64,000 nucleotides of DNA from Microbacterium stercoris (GTDB taxonomy: Bacteria; Actinomycetota; Actinomycetes; Actinomycetales; Microbacteriaceae): assembly GCF_017592545.1 (NCBI RefSeq), contig NZ_JAGFOA010000003.1, positions 41,534-105,533 on the forward strand. Reading direction: 5' to 3'. Shown piece by piece: positions 10,497 through 18,939 of the stretch. Numbering within the stretch: the stretch's first letter is position 1; each line of letters begins with the position of its first letter. A program made the translations under genes and the position numbers. Below the pieces are notes generated by a model that was not told the origin of the DNA, made no database searches, and worked only from the letters and a program-made list of their open reading frames with translations.

Positions 10497-10991
10497 CTAG
10501 CCCCGCACCATCCGGCGCTCGTGAAGGTAGACGCCGCCGTGACGCTCCTCCTTGATGGTTCCGTCGAAGGCGAAGCCGATCTTCTCGTAGAAGCGGATCG
10601 CGCGGGCGTTTCCGTCGAGCACCCACAGGAAGGCCGGCTCGTCGCTCAGCGCGGCGTCCGCGAGAAGCGCGCCCGCGCCGGATCCGTGGCGGTTCGGATG
10701 CACGTACAGCGCCCAGAGCTCGAGCGGATGCGGCGCGTCGTCGCCGCGAGCGGGGCCGGAGGAGGCGAAGCCGATGAGCTTCTTCCCCTCGAGCGCGACC
10801 CAGGTGCGTCCGGGATTGCGGGGATCCTCCAGCGTTGTGCGCCAGCGCGCCGCGCGGGCCACGATGTCGAGCGAGTCGAGCACGGCCTGAGGGATCAGCT
10901 TCTCGTACGCGATCTGCCACGTTCGCACGTGCACCTCGCCCAGCCCGGGAGCGTCATCCGGCTCCGCTCGCCGGATCAGGATGCCCGCCAT
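10497..10991 (-). CDS. GNAT-family N-acetyltransferase
   Basis: A 164-residue single-domain GNAT that transfers acetyl from acetyl-CoA to an unknown amine. It starts MAGILIRRAEPDD and has the acetyl-CoA loop as LYVHPNRHGSGAGALLADAA, followed by the beta-bulge and NARAIRFYEKIGFAFDG, the classic C-terminal GNAT motif. The Q/R-x-x-G-x-A loop reads RHGSGAG. ATG 10991 overlaps the stop of the upstream SRPBCC-like gene by one base, so the two form an operon. RimI or RimJ are less likely because protein-substrate features are absent. Confidence 0.9.
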   Translation of the reverse strand: MAGILIRRAEPDDAPGLGEVHVRTWQIAYEKLIPQAVLDSLDIVARAARWRTTLEDPRNPGRTWVALEGKKLIGFASSGPARGDDAPHPLELWALYVHPNRHGSGAGALLADAALSDEPAFLWVLDGNARAIRFYEKIGFAFDGTIKEERHGGVYLHERRMVRG

Positions 10992-11503
10992 CAGGCGCCC
11001 ACCGCGTCGGCGTGCAGCGGCTGCGGGTCGAACGCCCAGGTGGGCGCGAGGCTCTTGAGGCGGGCGGCGCGCCACTGCCACATGGCCCACAGCGGCGCCC
11101 ACAGCGCCGGCGCCCAGCCGCCGCCGATCACCAGCCGCTCGCGCCACAGCGTGCGCGACGGATCGCCGGGCAGCGGGCAGACGGCCATCTGGTGGTCCCA
11201 GACGTCGAGGCTCGCGAGCGGGCCCGTGAGGGGGATGCCCGAGTCGCGCAGGATCCGCACATCGCCGTTGGTGTCGGTCTTGCGTCGGTCGTGCACGGAG
11301 ATCAGATGCGAGCCCACCCCCACGCCGAGCGTGCTGTAGCGCACGGGCACGTCGTCTCCGTCGGCCACCGTGGGCACGGGCGCCGCCAGCGCCTCGACGC
11401 GCAGCAGCGGCCCGTACAGCTCGGCGAGCGCGGCCTGCGAGTGCAGGGCGCGCCACGCGGCGTCGGCGTCGATGTCGAGCACGAGCTTCAGCAGGATGCG
11501 CAT
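10991..11503 (-). CDS. Hypothetical protein, SRPBCC-like
   Basis: A 170-residue soluble protein starting MRILLKLVLDIDADAAWRAL, which resembles the first strand and helix of START/SRPBCC ligand-binding folds. A Trp-rich C-terminal helix (WAPALWAPLWAMWQW) and an LWRERLVIGGG strand follow. No catalytic motif is visible. It is the first gene of a two-gene operon with the GNAT. Upstream (11504-11749) lies the divergent control region with the 67-bp palindrome. Its function is unknown. Confidence 0.7.
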   Translation of the reverse strand: MRILLKLVLDIDADAAWRALHSQAALAELYGPLLRVEALAAPVPTVADGDDVPVRYSTLGVGVGSHLISVHDRRKTDTNGDVRILRDSGIPLTGPLASLDVWDHQMAVCPLPGDPSRTLWRERLVIGGGWAPALWAPLWAMWQWRAARLKSLAPTWAFDPQPLHADAVGA

Positions 11504-11563
11504 GGCTCCGACTCTGCCAGCGCCCGCCCGCGATGTCAGCCCCGGGTGGCCACCTGCCTGGCC

Positions 11564-11630
11564 GTTGACTAGTCCCGCGCGGGACTACTAGTCCAGGCGG
11601 GACTAGTAATGCCGCGGAGGACTAGTCAAC
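11564..11630. promoter_or_regulatory. 67-bp imperfect palindrome with four ACTAGT words
   Basis: The region is symmetric about base 11597, and 28 of 33 position pairs are complementary. The outer arms are GTTGACTAGTCC (11564-11575) and GGACTAGTCAAC (11619-11630). ACTAGT occurs at 11568, 11587, 11602 and 11621, spaced 19-15-19. It lies in the 246-base divergent gap between the SRPBCC-like gene (start 11503) and the ComB-like gene (start 11750). The regular spacing of half-sites suggests a multimeric operator. A cruciform or an RNA hairpin is also possible. Confidence 0.6.
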
Positions 11631-11749
11631 GCCCGGCGGCGACCCCGCGCGACCTGGCACCGCCCTCGGCGGCGACCCCGCGTGGCCTTGCGTGACGCCG
11701 AACGTCTCGCGGGGCCGGGCGCCGCGCCGTGCCGAATTACGCTGAGCAC

Positions 11750-12379
11750 ATGAGCACGCCGTTCTCGCAGAGCACATATCAGGTCCGCCTCGAGTGGGGT
11801 GTCGAGGGGCTGCGGCGGCTCGAGCCGGCCGACGTGTACGTGATCGCGGATCCGATCCGGTACTCCTCGGGCGTGCTGAAGGTGCTCGCGAAGGGCCACG
11901 ACTTCGACATCGCGCGCTCGACGTGCCCCAACGGCGGCGCGATCGCCAAGGAGCTCGCGGCCCGCACCGACGTGCCGGTGGTGTTCGCCGGCACGCTGGG
12001 CAACGCCACCGCCGTCGCCCGCGCCGTCAAGGCCGAGCAGGAGCGTCGCCAGGCCCGCACCTCGGTGGCCGTGATCGCGGGAGGCGAGCGCACGCCGGAG
12101 GGCGACATCCGCTTCGCCGTCGAGGACCTGCTCGCGGCCGGCGCGATCATCGACGCCCTCGTGCCGCTCGGCATCGATCACTCGTCGCCGGAGGCCGTCG
12201 CGGCCGCCGAGGCCTTCGTCGCCCTGCGCCGCGGCATCACCCACCTCGTGACCGGGTCCGGATCGGGTCGCGAGCTCGAGGACGACCCGGACGGTCGCGA
12301 CGACGTGCGCGCGGCGGCGAAGCTCGACACCACCGATGTGGTTCCGGTGCTGCGCGAGGGCTTCTTCGTCGCGCGCTGA
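11750..12379 (+). CDS. 2-phosphosulfolactate phosphatase-like (ComB family) protein
   Basis: A 209-residue protein from ATG 11750 (MSTPFSQSTYQVRLEWG). The family hallmarks VIADPIRYSSG, FAGTLGNATAVA and VAVIAGGERTPEGDIRFAVEDLLAAGAI match the ComB fold. ComB makes sulfolactate for coenzyme M in methanogens. Actinobacteria lack that pathway, so the true substrate is probably another acidic phosphate or the protein has another role. An earlier ATG at 11729 would add seven residues. The gene is divergent from the SRPBCC-like gene, and its upstream region contains the ACTAGT palindrome. Confidence 0.8.
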   Translation: MSTPFSQSTYQVRLEWGVEGLRRLEPADVYVIADPIRYSSGVLKVLAKGHDFDIARSTCPNGGAIAKELAARTDVPVVFAGTLGNATAVARAVKAEQERRQARTSVAVIAGGERTPEGDIRFAVEDLLAAGAIIDALVPLGIDHSSPEAVAAAEAFVALRRGITHLVTGSGSGRELEDDPDGRDDVRAAAKLDTTDVVPVLREGFFVAR

Positions 12380-12399
12380 GACGGGCGCGCCGCGGCGCG

Positions 12400-13044
12400 T
12401 CAGCCGCGGCGGAAGGTGAGGTGCGTGACGCCCGACTCCGCGCCCTCCGACTCGACGTCGTAGCCGGCCTCCAGGCCGCGCAGGTCTTCCCAGAGCGAGA
12501 CGCCGCGCCCGAGCAGGATCGGCGCGATCGCCACGTGCAGGCGGTCGACCAGTCCCGCACGCAGGAATGAGCGCACCGTCTCGACACCGCCGCCGACGCG
12601 CACGTCGGCGCCACCGGCATCCGCCGTCGCCCGGGCGAGGGCCTGCTCGGGCGTCGCGGCGAGGAAGTGGAAGACCGTGCCGTTCGCGAACTCGATCGAC
12701 GGTCGCTCGCGGTGCGTCAGCACGTGCACCGGATAGTGGAACGGAGGCTCCTCGCCCCACCAGCCCCGCCAGTCGGGGTCATCCGGGAAGTTGTGCAGGC
12801 CGAACATGCCGGCGCCCATGACCTCGGCGCCGATGTTGTCGAAGTACTCGGAGGCGTACTTCTCATCGACCCCCGTGGTGCCGGCGCCGCTGGTGTCGCC
12901 CAGCACCCGCTGCTGGAACGTGCGGGTCGCCACGTACGCCGCGGTGAGACGCCCCCAGTCGTCGCCGAAGGGGTTCTCCGGTGTCTGGTCGGTCGTCGCG
13001 GCGAAGCCGTCGAGTGAGATGTTCAGGTCGACGCGCACGCTCAT
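12400..13044 (-). CDS. Dihydrofolate reductase-family protein (RibD C-terminal domain)
   Basis: A 214-residue NADPH-binding reductase-like protein of the RibD_C/DHFR fold. It starts MSVRVDLNISLDGFAA, the usual first strand of this group. The glycine-rich cofactor motif is VRVGGGVETVRSFLRAGLVDRLHVAIAPILLGRG. These stand-alone proteins are common in actinobacteria and most have no assigned substrate. It converges with the ComB-like gene (21 bases between stops). It is not an orthologue of folA or ribD. Confidence 0.88.
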   Translation of the reverse strand: MSVRVDLNISLDGFAATTDQTPENPFGDDWGRLTAAYVATRTFQQRVLGDTSGAGTTGVDEKYASEYFDNIGAEVMGAGMFGLHNFPDDPDWRGWWGEEPPFHYPVHVLTHRERPSIEFANGTVFHFLAATPEQALARATADAGGADVRVGGGVETVRSFLRAGLVDRLHVAIAPILLGRGVSLWEDLRGLEAGYDVESEGAESGVTHLTFRRG

Positions 13045-13104
13045 GGAAGTGAGCGTAGGCCCTGCCTCGGACATCGAGACAGGGCCCACGGGATGCGATC
13101 CGGA

Positions 13105-14520
13105 TCAGCGGCGCGAGACGGGCTGGGGGATCGTCGCGGACAGGGGCGAGGGGCCCTGGCCGTCGTGCGGCAGCTCGGGCAGGTTCTCGAACTCGGGCTC
13201 CTCGACCGCGTCGTGGCCGTCCGCCAGCATCGTGCGCTCGTCGAACGGGCGCTCGCCCCGCAGCACCTGCAGGGCGCGGTCGCGGTCGAACTCGCGGGTC
13301 CACTGCCCGATGACGATCGCCGCCACCGCGTTGCCGGTGAAGTTGGTCAGCGCGCGCGCCTCCGACATAAAGCGGTCGATGCCGACGATGAGGCCGACGC
13401 CGTCGACGAGATCGGGGCGGAACGTCTGCAGACCGCCCGCGAGCGTGGCCAGGCCCGCGCCGGTGACGCCCGCGGCGCCCTTCGAGGCGATGATCATGAA
13501 CGCCAGCAGGCCGACCTGCTCCGAGAGGGGCATGGCGTCGCCCATCACCGTCGCGATGAACAGCGAGGCCATGGTGAGGTAGATCGCCGTGCCGTCGAGG
13601 TTGAACGAGTACCCGGTCGGCACGGTGATGCCGGCCACCGGCTTCGAGACGCCGACGTGCTCCATCTTGGCGATCAGTCGCGGCAACGCCGACTCGCTCG
13701 ACGACGTCGAGACGATGAGCAGGTACTCGCGGCCGAGGTAGCGCATGAGCGAGAAGATGTTGATCCGCGCCACGAACCACAGCACCGCGGCCAGCACGAT
13801 GCCGATGAACAGGATGCAGGTGACGTAGAAGCCGACCATCAGCGTCGCGAGCGAGACGACCGCGCCCCATCCGGTCTCCCCGACGACACCCGCGATCGCG
13901 CCGAACGCTCCGATCGGTGCGACCCACAGCACCATCGTCAGGATCCGGAACACCAGCGTCTGCAGCTGGCGCACGGCGCCGAGGATCGGCTCGCCCCTCT
14001 TGCCCATGCCCTGCAGCGCGAAGCCCGTGAGCAGAGCGACGAAGAGCACCTGCAGCACCGAGTCGCCCACGAGCGGCGAGAACAGCGTGGTCGGGATGAT
14101 GCCCAGCACGAAGTCGGTCGTCGACTCGGCCTCTCCCTCGACCTGGTAGCCGCTGTCGGGCACGGTGAGGCCTTCGCCCGGGTGGATGATGTTGCCGACC
14201 ACGAGGCCGATGAACAGCGCGAACGTCGACATCGCCAGGAAGTAGAGCAGCGCGAGACCGCCGACCTTGCCGACGGTCGCGGCCTTGGCGATGGATCCGA
14301 TCCCGAGCACGATCGTGCAGAAGATCACCGGGGCGATCATCATCTTGATGAGCGCGACGAAGCCCTTGCCGATCCAGGCGAGCGAGGCGCCGAAGTCCGG
14401 GGCCACGAGGCCCACGATCACGCCTGCGATCACCGCGACGACGACCGCGATGTACAGCCAGTGCTGCTTGTCGATGCCGCGCTTCTTGGTCGCGCGGGCC
14501 GTGGGGGATGAGGTTGCCAT
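13105..14520 (-). CDS. Dicarboxylate/cation symporter (DctA/GltP, DAACS family)
   Basis: Sodium- or proton-coupled uptake carrier for C4-dicarboxylates or glutamate, 471 residues with about eight membrane helices. The reentrant loop SSSESALPR and the NLDGTAIY motif (helix 7, cation and substrate site) are intact, and so is the KGAAGVTGAGLATLAG hairpin. The start at 14520 follows AAAGGAG at a good distance. It is divergent from the DcuS/DcuR-type two-component genes, which in related bacteria sense dicarboxylates and induce this carrier. dctA is the likely name, but gltP cannot be excluded. Confidence 0.92.
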   Translation of the reverse strand: MATSSPTARATKKRGIDKQHWLYIAVVVAVIAGVIVGLVAPDFGASLAWIGKGFVALIKMMIAPVIFCTIVLGIGSIAKAATVGKVGGLALLYFLAMSTFALFIGLVVGNIIHPGEGLTVPDSGYQVEGEAESTTDFVLGIIPTTLFSPLVGDSVLQVLFVALLTGFALQGMGKRGEPILGAVRQLQTLVFRILTMVLWVAPIGAFGAIAGVVGETGWGAVVSLATLMVGFYVTCILFIGIVLAAVLWFVARINIFSLMRYLGREYLLIVSTSSSESALPRLIAKMEHVGVSKPVAGITVPTGYSFNLDGTAIYLTMASLFIATVMGDAMPLSEQVGLLAFMIIASKGAAGVTGAGLATLAGGLQTFRPDLVDGVGLIVGIDRFMSEARALTNFTGNAVAAIVIGQWTREFDRDRALQVLRGERPFDERTMLADGHDAVEEPEFENLPELPHDGQGPSPLSATIPQPVSRR

Positions 14521-14646
14521 GGGGGACTCCTTTGTCCGGCTGAGTGACCCGATCCTGTCCCGGCGCCATGCGCCTCCGACATTTGCGTGCATAGTGTTCG
14601 CGCGGATGAGGTCCGGATCCGATTCACGGGCCGACAAGATGGACGC

Positions 14647-16332
14647 ATGCGACGCGACGAGGCGGACCAGGATGCGGCCGAGGCCGCGCCCATCCGCGAG
14701 CGCCGCCGCAGCATCGCGCGCCGCTTCCTCATCGAGCTCGGGCTCGTGCTGCTCGCGGGGGTGGCGGTCGTGTTCGTCGGCCTCGCGTGGGACGCGCACC
14801 AGACGGCCAATGCGCGCGCAGCCGACACCTCGACTGAGCTCGCCACCACGCTCGCGATCGATCCGTCGGTGATCGAGGTGGTCGCGGCCGCGCACGCGGA
14901 TCCGGATCGCGACGGGTCGGTCGCTCGCGCGTCCGCCGTGCTGCAGCCCTACGTCGAGGGCATCCTGCGCGCGACCGACGTCGACTACGTGACGATCATG
15001 GACACGGATCGCACGCGCTACACGCACGCGGATCCATCGCGGATCGGCGGGCGCTTCCTCGGCACGATCGATCCGGCACTCGACGGCGAGACGTTCACGG
15101 AGGTGTACGAGGGCACGCTCGGCCCGTCGGTGCGGGCGGTGACGCCCGTGCGCGCGGACGGCGAGATCGTGGGACTCGTGTCGGCGGGGGTGACCCTGCA
15201 GAGCGTGACCGCGTCGATCCTGACCCGCCTGCAGCTCGTGGGGCTGTTCACGGTCGTGGTGATCGGCCTCGGAGCGGCCGCCGCATGGATGCTGTTCCGG
15301 CGTCTCGAGCGGGTGACCGACGGGCGCGACGCCGACGAGCTCGCCCGGCTGTTCGCCGCGCACGAGGTGGTGCTCCACTCGCTCGAGGAGGGGCTGATGC
15401 TGATCGAGCGCCGCGCAGGGGCCTCCGCGCGGGTGGTGCTCGCGAATGACCAGGCTGGGCGGCTGCTCGGCATCGACCGCTCGCCGCCGTTTGCCGTCGA
15501 CGATCCGGCGCTGCCCGCGGAGGTGCGCGAGCTGCTGGCGGCATCCGACGACGAGGCCGTGGAGCGGATCGGCGGGCGCGACCTCCTCGTGGCGCGCTCG
15601 GTCGCGGAGGCGGCGGGGCGGGAGGCGCAGATCCTGACCCTGCGCGACCGCACCGAGCTGCGACGCGTCACGGGTGAGCTGTCGTCCGTGACGACGATCT
15701 CCGACGCCCTGCGCGCGCAGGCGCACGAGTTCGACAACCGCCTGCACACGATCGCGACGCTGATCGAGCTGGGGCAGTCCGACGAGGCGCTGAAGTTCGC
15801 GGCGTCGGAGCGCGCGCTCGGGCAGCGTCTCGCCGACCGCGTGCTGCACGCGGTCGATGAGCCCGTCATCGCGGCGCTGATGCTCGGCAAGGCCGCGCAG
15901 GCGCACGAGCGCGCCGTCGAGATGCACTTCGAGACGCACCTGGCGCCGGGCACGCAGGGCCTGCCGCCGGCCGACGTCGTGACGATCCTCGGCAACCTCA
16001 TCGACAACGCCATCGACGCCGCATCGGCGCGGGCGGCCCGCACGGGCGACCTCGACGCCTGGATCGAGGTGTACCTCTCGTCCTCCGACGACGGATCCCT
16101 CGTCTTCCAGGTCTCGGATTCGGGTGACGGCATCGCTCCCGGGGATCGCGAGCGGGTGTTCGAGCGCGGTGTCACGTCGAAGAGCGGCGCGGCGCACGGC
16201 CACGGCCTGACGCTCGTGAGGCAGGTGGTGACCGGGCTCGGCGGCACGGTCGAGGTGACCGAGGCACCCGGCGGCGGCGCGGTGTTCACGGTGCTGCTGC
16301 CCGAGTCGGCAGCCGAGGGGAGCGACGCATGA
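14647..16332 (+). CDS. Sensor histidine kinase, CitA/DcuS type
   Basis: Dicarboxylate/citrate-sensing kinase of 561 residues. An N-terminal helix (FLIELGLVLLAGVAVVFVG) is followed by an extracytoplasmic PAS-like (PDC) sensor domain with the DPSRIGGRF pattern typical of CitA/DcuS. A second membrane helix (QLVGLFTVVVIGLGAAAAWML), a cytoplasmic PAS, and a Spo0B-type phosphotransfer helix with AQAHEFDNRLHTI come next. The HATPase ends GHGLTLVRQVV. ATG 14647 is preferred to 14587, whose extra 20 residues are unconvincing. It is divergent from the DctA carrier and coupled by a 4-base overlap to its response regulator. Confidence 0.93.
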   Translation: MRRDEADQDAAEAAPIRERRRSIARRFLIELGLVLLAGVAVVFVGLAWDAHQTANARAADTSTELATTLAIDPSVIEVVAAAHADPDRDGSVARASAVLQPYVEGILRATDVDYVTIMDTDRTRYTHADPSRIGGRFLGTIDPALDGETFTEVYEGTLGPSVRAVTPVRADGEIVGLVSAGVTLQSVTASILTRLQLVGLFTVVVIGLGAAAAWMLFRRLERVTDGRDADELARLFAAHEVVLHSLEEGLMLIERRAGASARVVLANDQAGRLLGIDRSPPFAVDDPALPAEVRELLAASDDEAVERIGGRDLLVARSVAEAAGREAQILTLRDRTELRRVTGELSSVTTISDALRAQAHEFDNRLHTIATLIELGQSDEALKFAASERALGQRLADRVLHAVDEPVIAALMLGKAAQAHERAVEMHFETHLAPGTQGLPPADVVTILGNLIDNAIDAASARAARTGDLDAWIEVYLSSSDDGSLVFQVSDSGDGIAPGDRERVFERGVTSKSGAAHGHGLTLVRQVVTGLGGTVEVTEAPGGGAVFTVLLPESAAEGSDA

Positions 16333-17021
16333 TCCGCGTGCTCGTGGTGGAGGACGACGCTCGCACCGCCCAGGCGCACGCCGCGTTCGTGCGCCGCGTC
16401 GAGGGCTTCGATGTCGCCGGGGTCGTGGGCACGGCCTCGGCCGCGCGGCGGGCGCTGCGCGATGCGGCCGCGGGGGACGCCCCGGTGCAGCTGATGCTGC
16501 TCGACCTGAACCTGCCCGACGGGCACGGGCTCGACCTGTGCCGCGAGCTGCGTGCGTCGGGTCTCGCGGTCGATGTGATCGCGGTCACCGCGGTGCGGGA
16601 GCTCGAAGCCGTGCGCCGTGCGGTCGCCGTGGGCGTGGTGCAGTACCTGATCAAGCCCTTCGTGTTCGAGGTGTTCGCCGAGAAGCTCGGCGCCTACCGC
16701 ACCTTCCACGAGGCGATGCAGGCGCCCGTCTCGACCCTCAGCCAGCACGAGGTCGACGGGGCGTTCGCCGCCCTGCGCACCTCCAACGCCCCCGGCCTGC
16801 CGAAGGGGCTCTCGGAGGAGACGCTCGAGGCCGTGTCGGCGCTGCTGGCGGCATCGCCCGATCCGCGCTCGGCCTCCGAGGTCGCCGAGGCGCTCGGCCT
16901 CTCACGGGTCACCGCCCGGCGCTACCTCGAGCACCTCGCCGACCACGGCGTCGCCACACGGGCGCCGCGCCACGGCGCCCGCGGCCGCCCGGAGCTCGAA
17001 TACTCGCGCCCGCGCGGGTAG
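16329..17021 (+). CDS. Response regulator, CitB/DcuR type
   Basis: A 230-residue regulator. The receiver domain has VVEDDARTA, phospho-acceptor Asp in LMLLDLNLPDGHG, and Lys in YLIKPFVFEVF. The C-terminal winged helix-turn-helix contains SASEVAEALGLSRVTARRYLEHL, as in CitB/DcuR/MalR regulators. It partners the preceding kinase and most likely activates the divergent dicarboxylate symporter gene at 14520. Confidence 0.93.
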   Translation: MIRVLVVEDDARTAQAHAAFVRRVEGFDVAGVVGTASAARRALRDAAAGDAPVQLMLLDLNLPDGHGLDLCRELRASGLAVDVIAVTAVRELEAVRRAVAVGVVQYLIKPFVFEVFAEKLGAYRTFHEAMQAPVSTLSQHEVDGAFAALRTSNAPGLPKGLSEETLEAVSALLAASPDPRSASEVAEALGLSRVTARRYLEHLADHGVATRAPRHGARGRPELEYSRPRG

Positions 17022-17069
17022 CGCGGCGCGCCGTGCCGCCGCGGGTAGGCGCGTCGCGCGCATCGCGCG

Positions 17070-18266
17070 CTACGCCTCGCCGGTGCTCCACCAGCCGGCG
17101 ACGGGGGTGTCGTTCAGCAGCAGGTCGCCGAGGGCGCGCGCCTTGTAGCGGGCGGGGTTGTGTGAGGCGACGGTGCGGGCGTTGCGCCAGTGGCGGTCGA
17201 ACCCGAGCGAGAGGTCGGTCGCGCTCGCGCCGCCCACCTCGAACAGGCGCGTCGCGGCATCCAGCACGGCGGGAAGCACCACGAGCTGCGCGCGGGCGGC
17301 GTCGGCGTCGAGCCCCGCGACGATGTCGCCGATCCGGTCCTCCCGCTCTCCGTTCCGGATCGCCGCCGTCGAGCGGTCCAGCCCTCGCGCGACGGACGCG
17401 ACTGCGGCGTCGGCGGCGAATCGTGCCGCCTCCAGCTCGCCGATCGTCTCCTGCACGATCGGATCCTGCTGCGCGGTCGCGCCGCTGCCGTGGCTGTACG
17501 TGCGGGTGCGGGCGCGCACGAACCGCACCGCGTCGTCGACGATCGCGCGGCCGATGCCGGCGACCACGGCCAGCAGCACCAGCTGCACGAAGGCGCCTGC
17601 GTGCGACGGGCGCTCGCCGCGCCGGAACGGGGCGACGTCGTCGTCGTGCACGGCCACCCCGTCGAACACGGTCGTGCCGCTGCCCGTCAGGCGCTGGCCG
17701 AAGCCGTTCCAGTCGTCCACACGATCGACGCCGGGCGCATCGGTCGCCACGAGCACGCTCGCGAGGCCGCCGTCCTCGGTCGTGGCCGCGACGCCGGTGT
17801 AATCGGCGAACAGGGTGCCGGTCGAGTAGAACTTCGTGCCGTTCAGCACCAGGGCGCCGCCGGCGTCGCGCGACAGCGCGGTGCTGTACGCGCCCACCTT
17901 GGCGGCCGAGCGCTCGTGCGAGGCGTTGCCGATGATCCGGCCCTCCGCCACCAGCGCAAGGCGCGCGTCTCTCTGCGCCGACGGCGGCGCCAGCACGGTG
18001 CGGTCGACGAAGCTGAAGTGCGAGCGGAACAGCTGGGCGAGATTCGGATCGCGACGCGCCAGCTCGGCGAGCAGGTCGAAGAACTCGGCGTGACCGGCTC
18101 CGTCTCCGCCGTGCTCGACGGGCAGCGTCACGCGCGTGAACCCCGCCTCGCGCAGGCGCTCGACCTCGGCATAGGGCAGCGTGCGCAGCCTGTCGCGCTC
18201 GGCCGCCCCCGCGCCGACCTCGTCGAAGACCGCGGCGAAGCGCGCGATCAGGTCGGATCCGGGCAT
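17070..18266 (-). CDS. Acyl-CoA dehydrogenase-fold flavin monooxygenase (SfnB/DszC-like)
   Basis: A 398-residue protein of the acyl-CoA dehydrogenase fold, related to the SfnB and DszC flavin monooxygenases that act on sulfone or other organosulfur compounds. Characteristic stretches are PVEHGGDGAGHAEFFDLLAE, RIIGNASHERSA, the flavin-contact strand LNGTKFYSTGT, and the C-terminal HWRNARTVASHNPARYK. The catalytic Glu of true acyl-CoA dehydrogenases is not evident. It starts one base after the metI stop and closes the metQ-metN-metI operon, which supports a role in sulfur scavenging. A reduced flavin donor would be needed, and none is encoded nearby. Confidence 0.85.
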   Translation of the reverse strand: MPGSDLIARFAAVFDEVGAGAAERDRLRTLPYAEVERLREAGFTRVTLPVEHGGDGAGHAEFFDLLAELARRDPNLAQLFRSHFSFVDRTVLAPPSAQRDARLALVAEGRIIGNASHERSAAKVGAYSTALSRDAGGALVLNGTKFYSTGTLFADYTGVAATTEDGGLASVLVATDAPGVDRVDDWNGFGQRLTGSGTTVFDGVAVHDDDVAPFRRGERPSHAGAFVQLVLLAVVAGIGRAIVDDAVRFVRARTRTYSHGSGATAQQDPIVQETIGELEAARFAADAAVASVARGLDRSTAAIRNGEREDRIGDIVAGLDADAARAQLVVLPAVLDAATRLFEVGGASATDLSLGFDRHWRNARTVASHNPARYKARALGDLLLNDTPVAGWWSTGEA

Positions 18267-18267
18267 C

Positions 18268-18939
18268 TCAGGCGTCCTCGTGCATCACGCGGCGCGCGAT
18301 GAGGTTGCCGATCAGCTGCGCCACCTGCACCAGCAGGATGATCACGATGATGACCACGATCATCACGAACCAGTCGAAGCGCTGGTAGCCGTAGGTCATG
18401 GCGAGGTTGCCGAGACCGCCGCCGCCGATCACGCCCGCCACCGCGGTGGCCTCGATGAGCGCGACGAAGATGTAGGTCAGGCCGAGCGTGAGCGGGCCGA
18501 GCGCCTCGGGCACCACGATGCCGAACAGCACGCGCGCCGGGCGGGCGCCCATGGCGCTGCCGGCCTCGATCACGCCCGGATCGACCGCGACGAGGTTCGA
18601 CTCGACGATGCGTGCGATGGCGACGCCCGCGGCGATCGTCAGCGGGAACACCGCGGCGACAGGCCCATAGCCCTGGCCCATCACGACGCGCGTCAGGGGG
18701 ATCAGCGCGACCGCCAGGATGATGAACGGAATCGGCCGCAGCACGTTCACGATGGCGTTCAGCACAACGAAGACGGCGCGGTTCTCGAGCAGATTGCCCG
18801 AGCGCGTCGCGTACAGCGCGAGGCCGAGCAGCAGCCCGATGATCGAGGCGAAGAAGAACGACCCGCCGACCATGATCAGGGTCTCGCCGAGGGCGGCCCA
18901 GATCTTCGGAAGCAGCGTGGCGTAGTCAATGGCGGGCAA
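18268..18939 (-). CDS. metI: Methionine ABC transporter permease MetI
   Basis: A 223-residue inner-membrane permease with five to six helices, of the usual MetI size. The EAA loop reads EAGSAMGARPARVLFGIVVPEA. Hydrophobic stretches such as LIMVGGSFFFASIIGLLLGL and the C-terminal FVMIVVIIVIILLVQVAQLIG are clear. The start overlaps the 3' end of metN by 14 bases. It forms the channel through which D/L-methionine or a related sulfur compound is delivered by the MetQ-like protein. Confidence 0.95.
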   Translation of the reverse strand: MPAIDYATLLPKIWAALGETLIMVGGSFFFASIIGLLLGLALYATRSGNLLENRAVFVVLNAIVNVLRPIPFIILAVALIPLTRVVMGQGYGPVAAVFPLTIAAGVAIARIVESNLVAVDPGVIEAGSAMGARPARVLFGIVVPEALGPLTLGLTYIFVALIEATAVAGVIGGGGLGNLAMTYGYQRFDWFVMIVVIIVIILLVQVAQLIGNLIARRVMHEDA

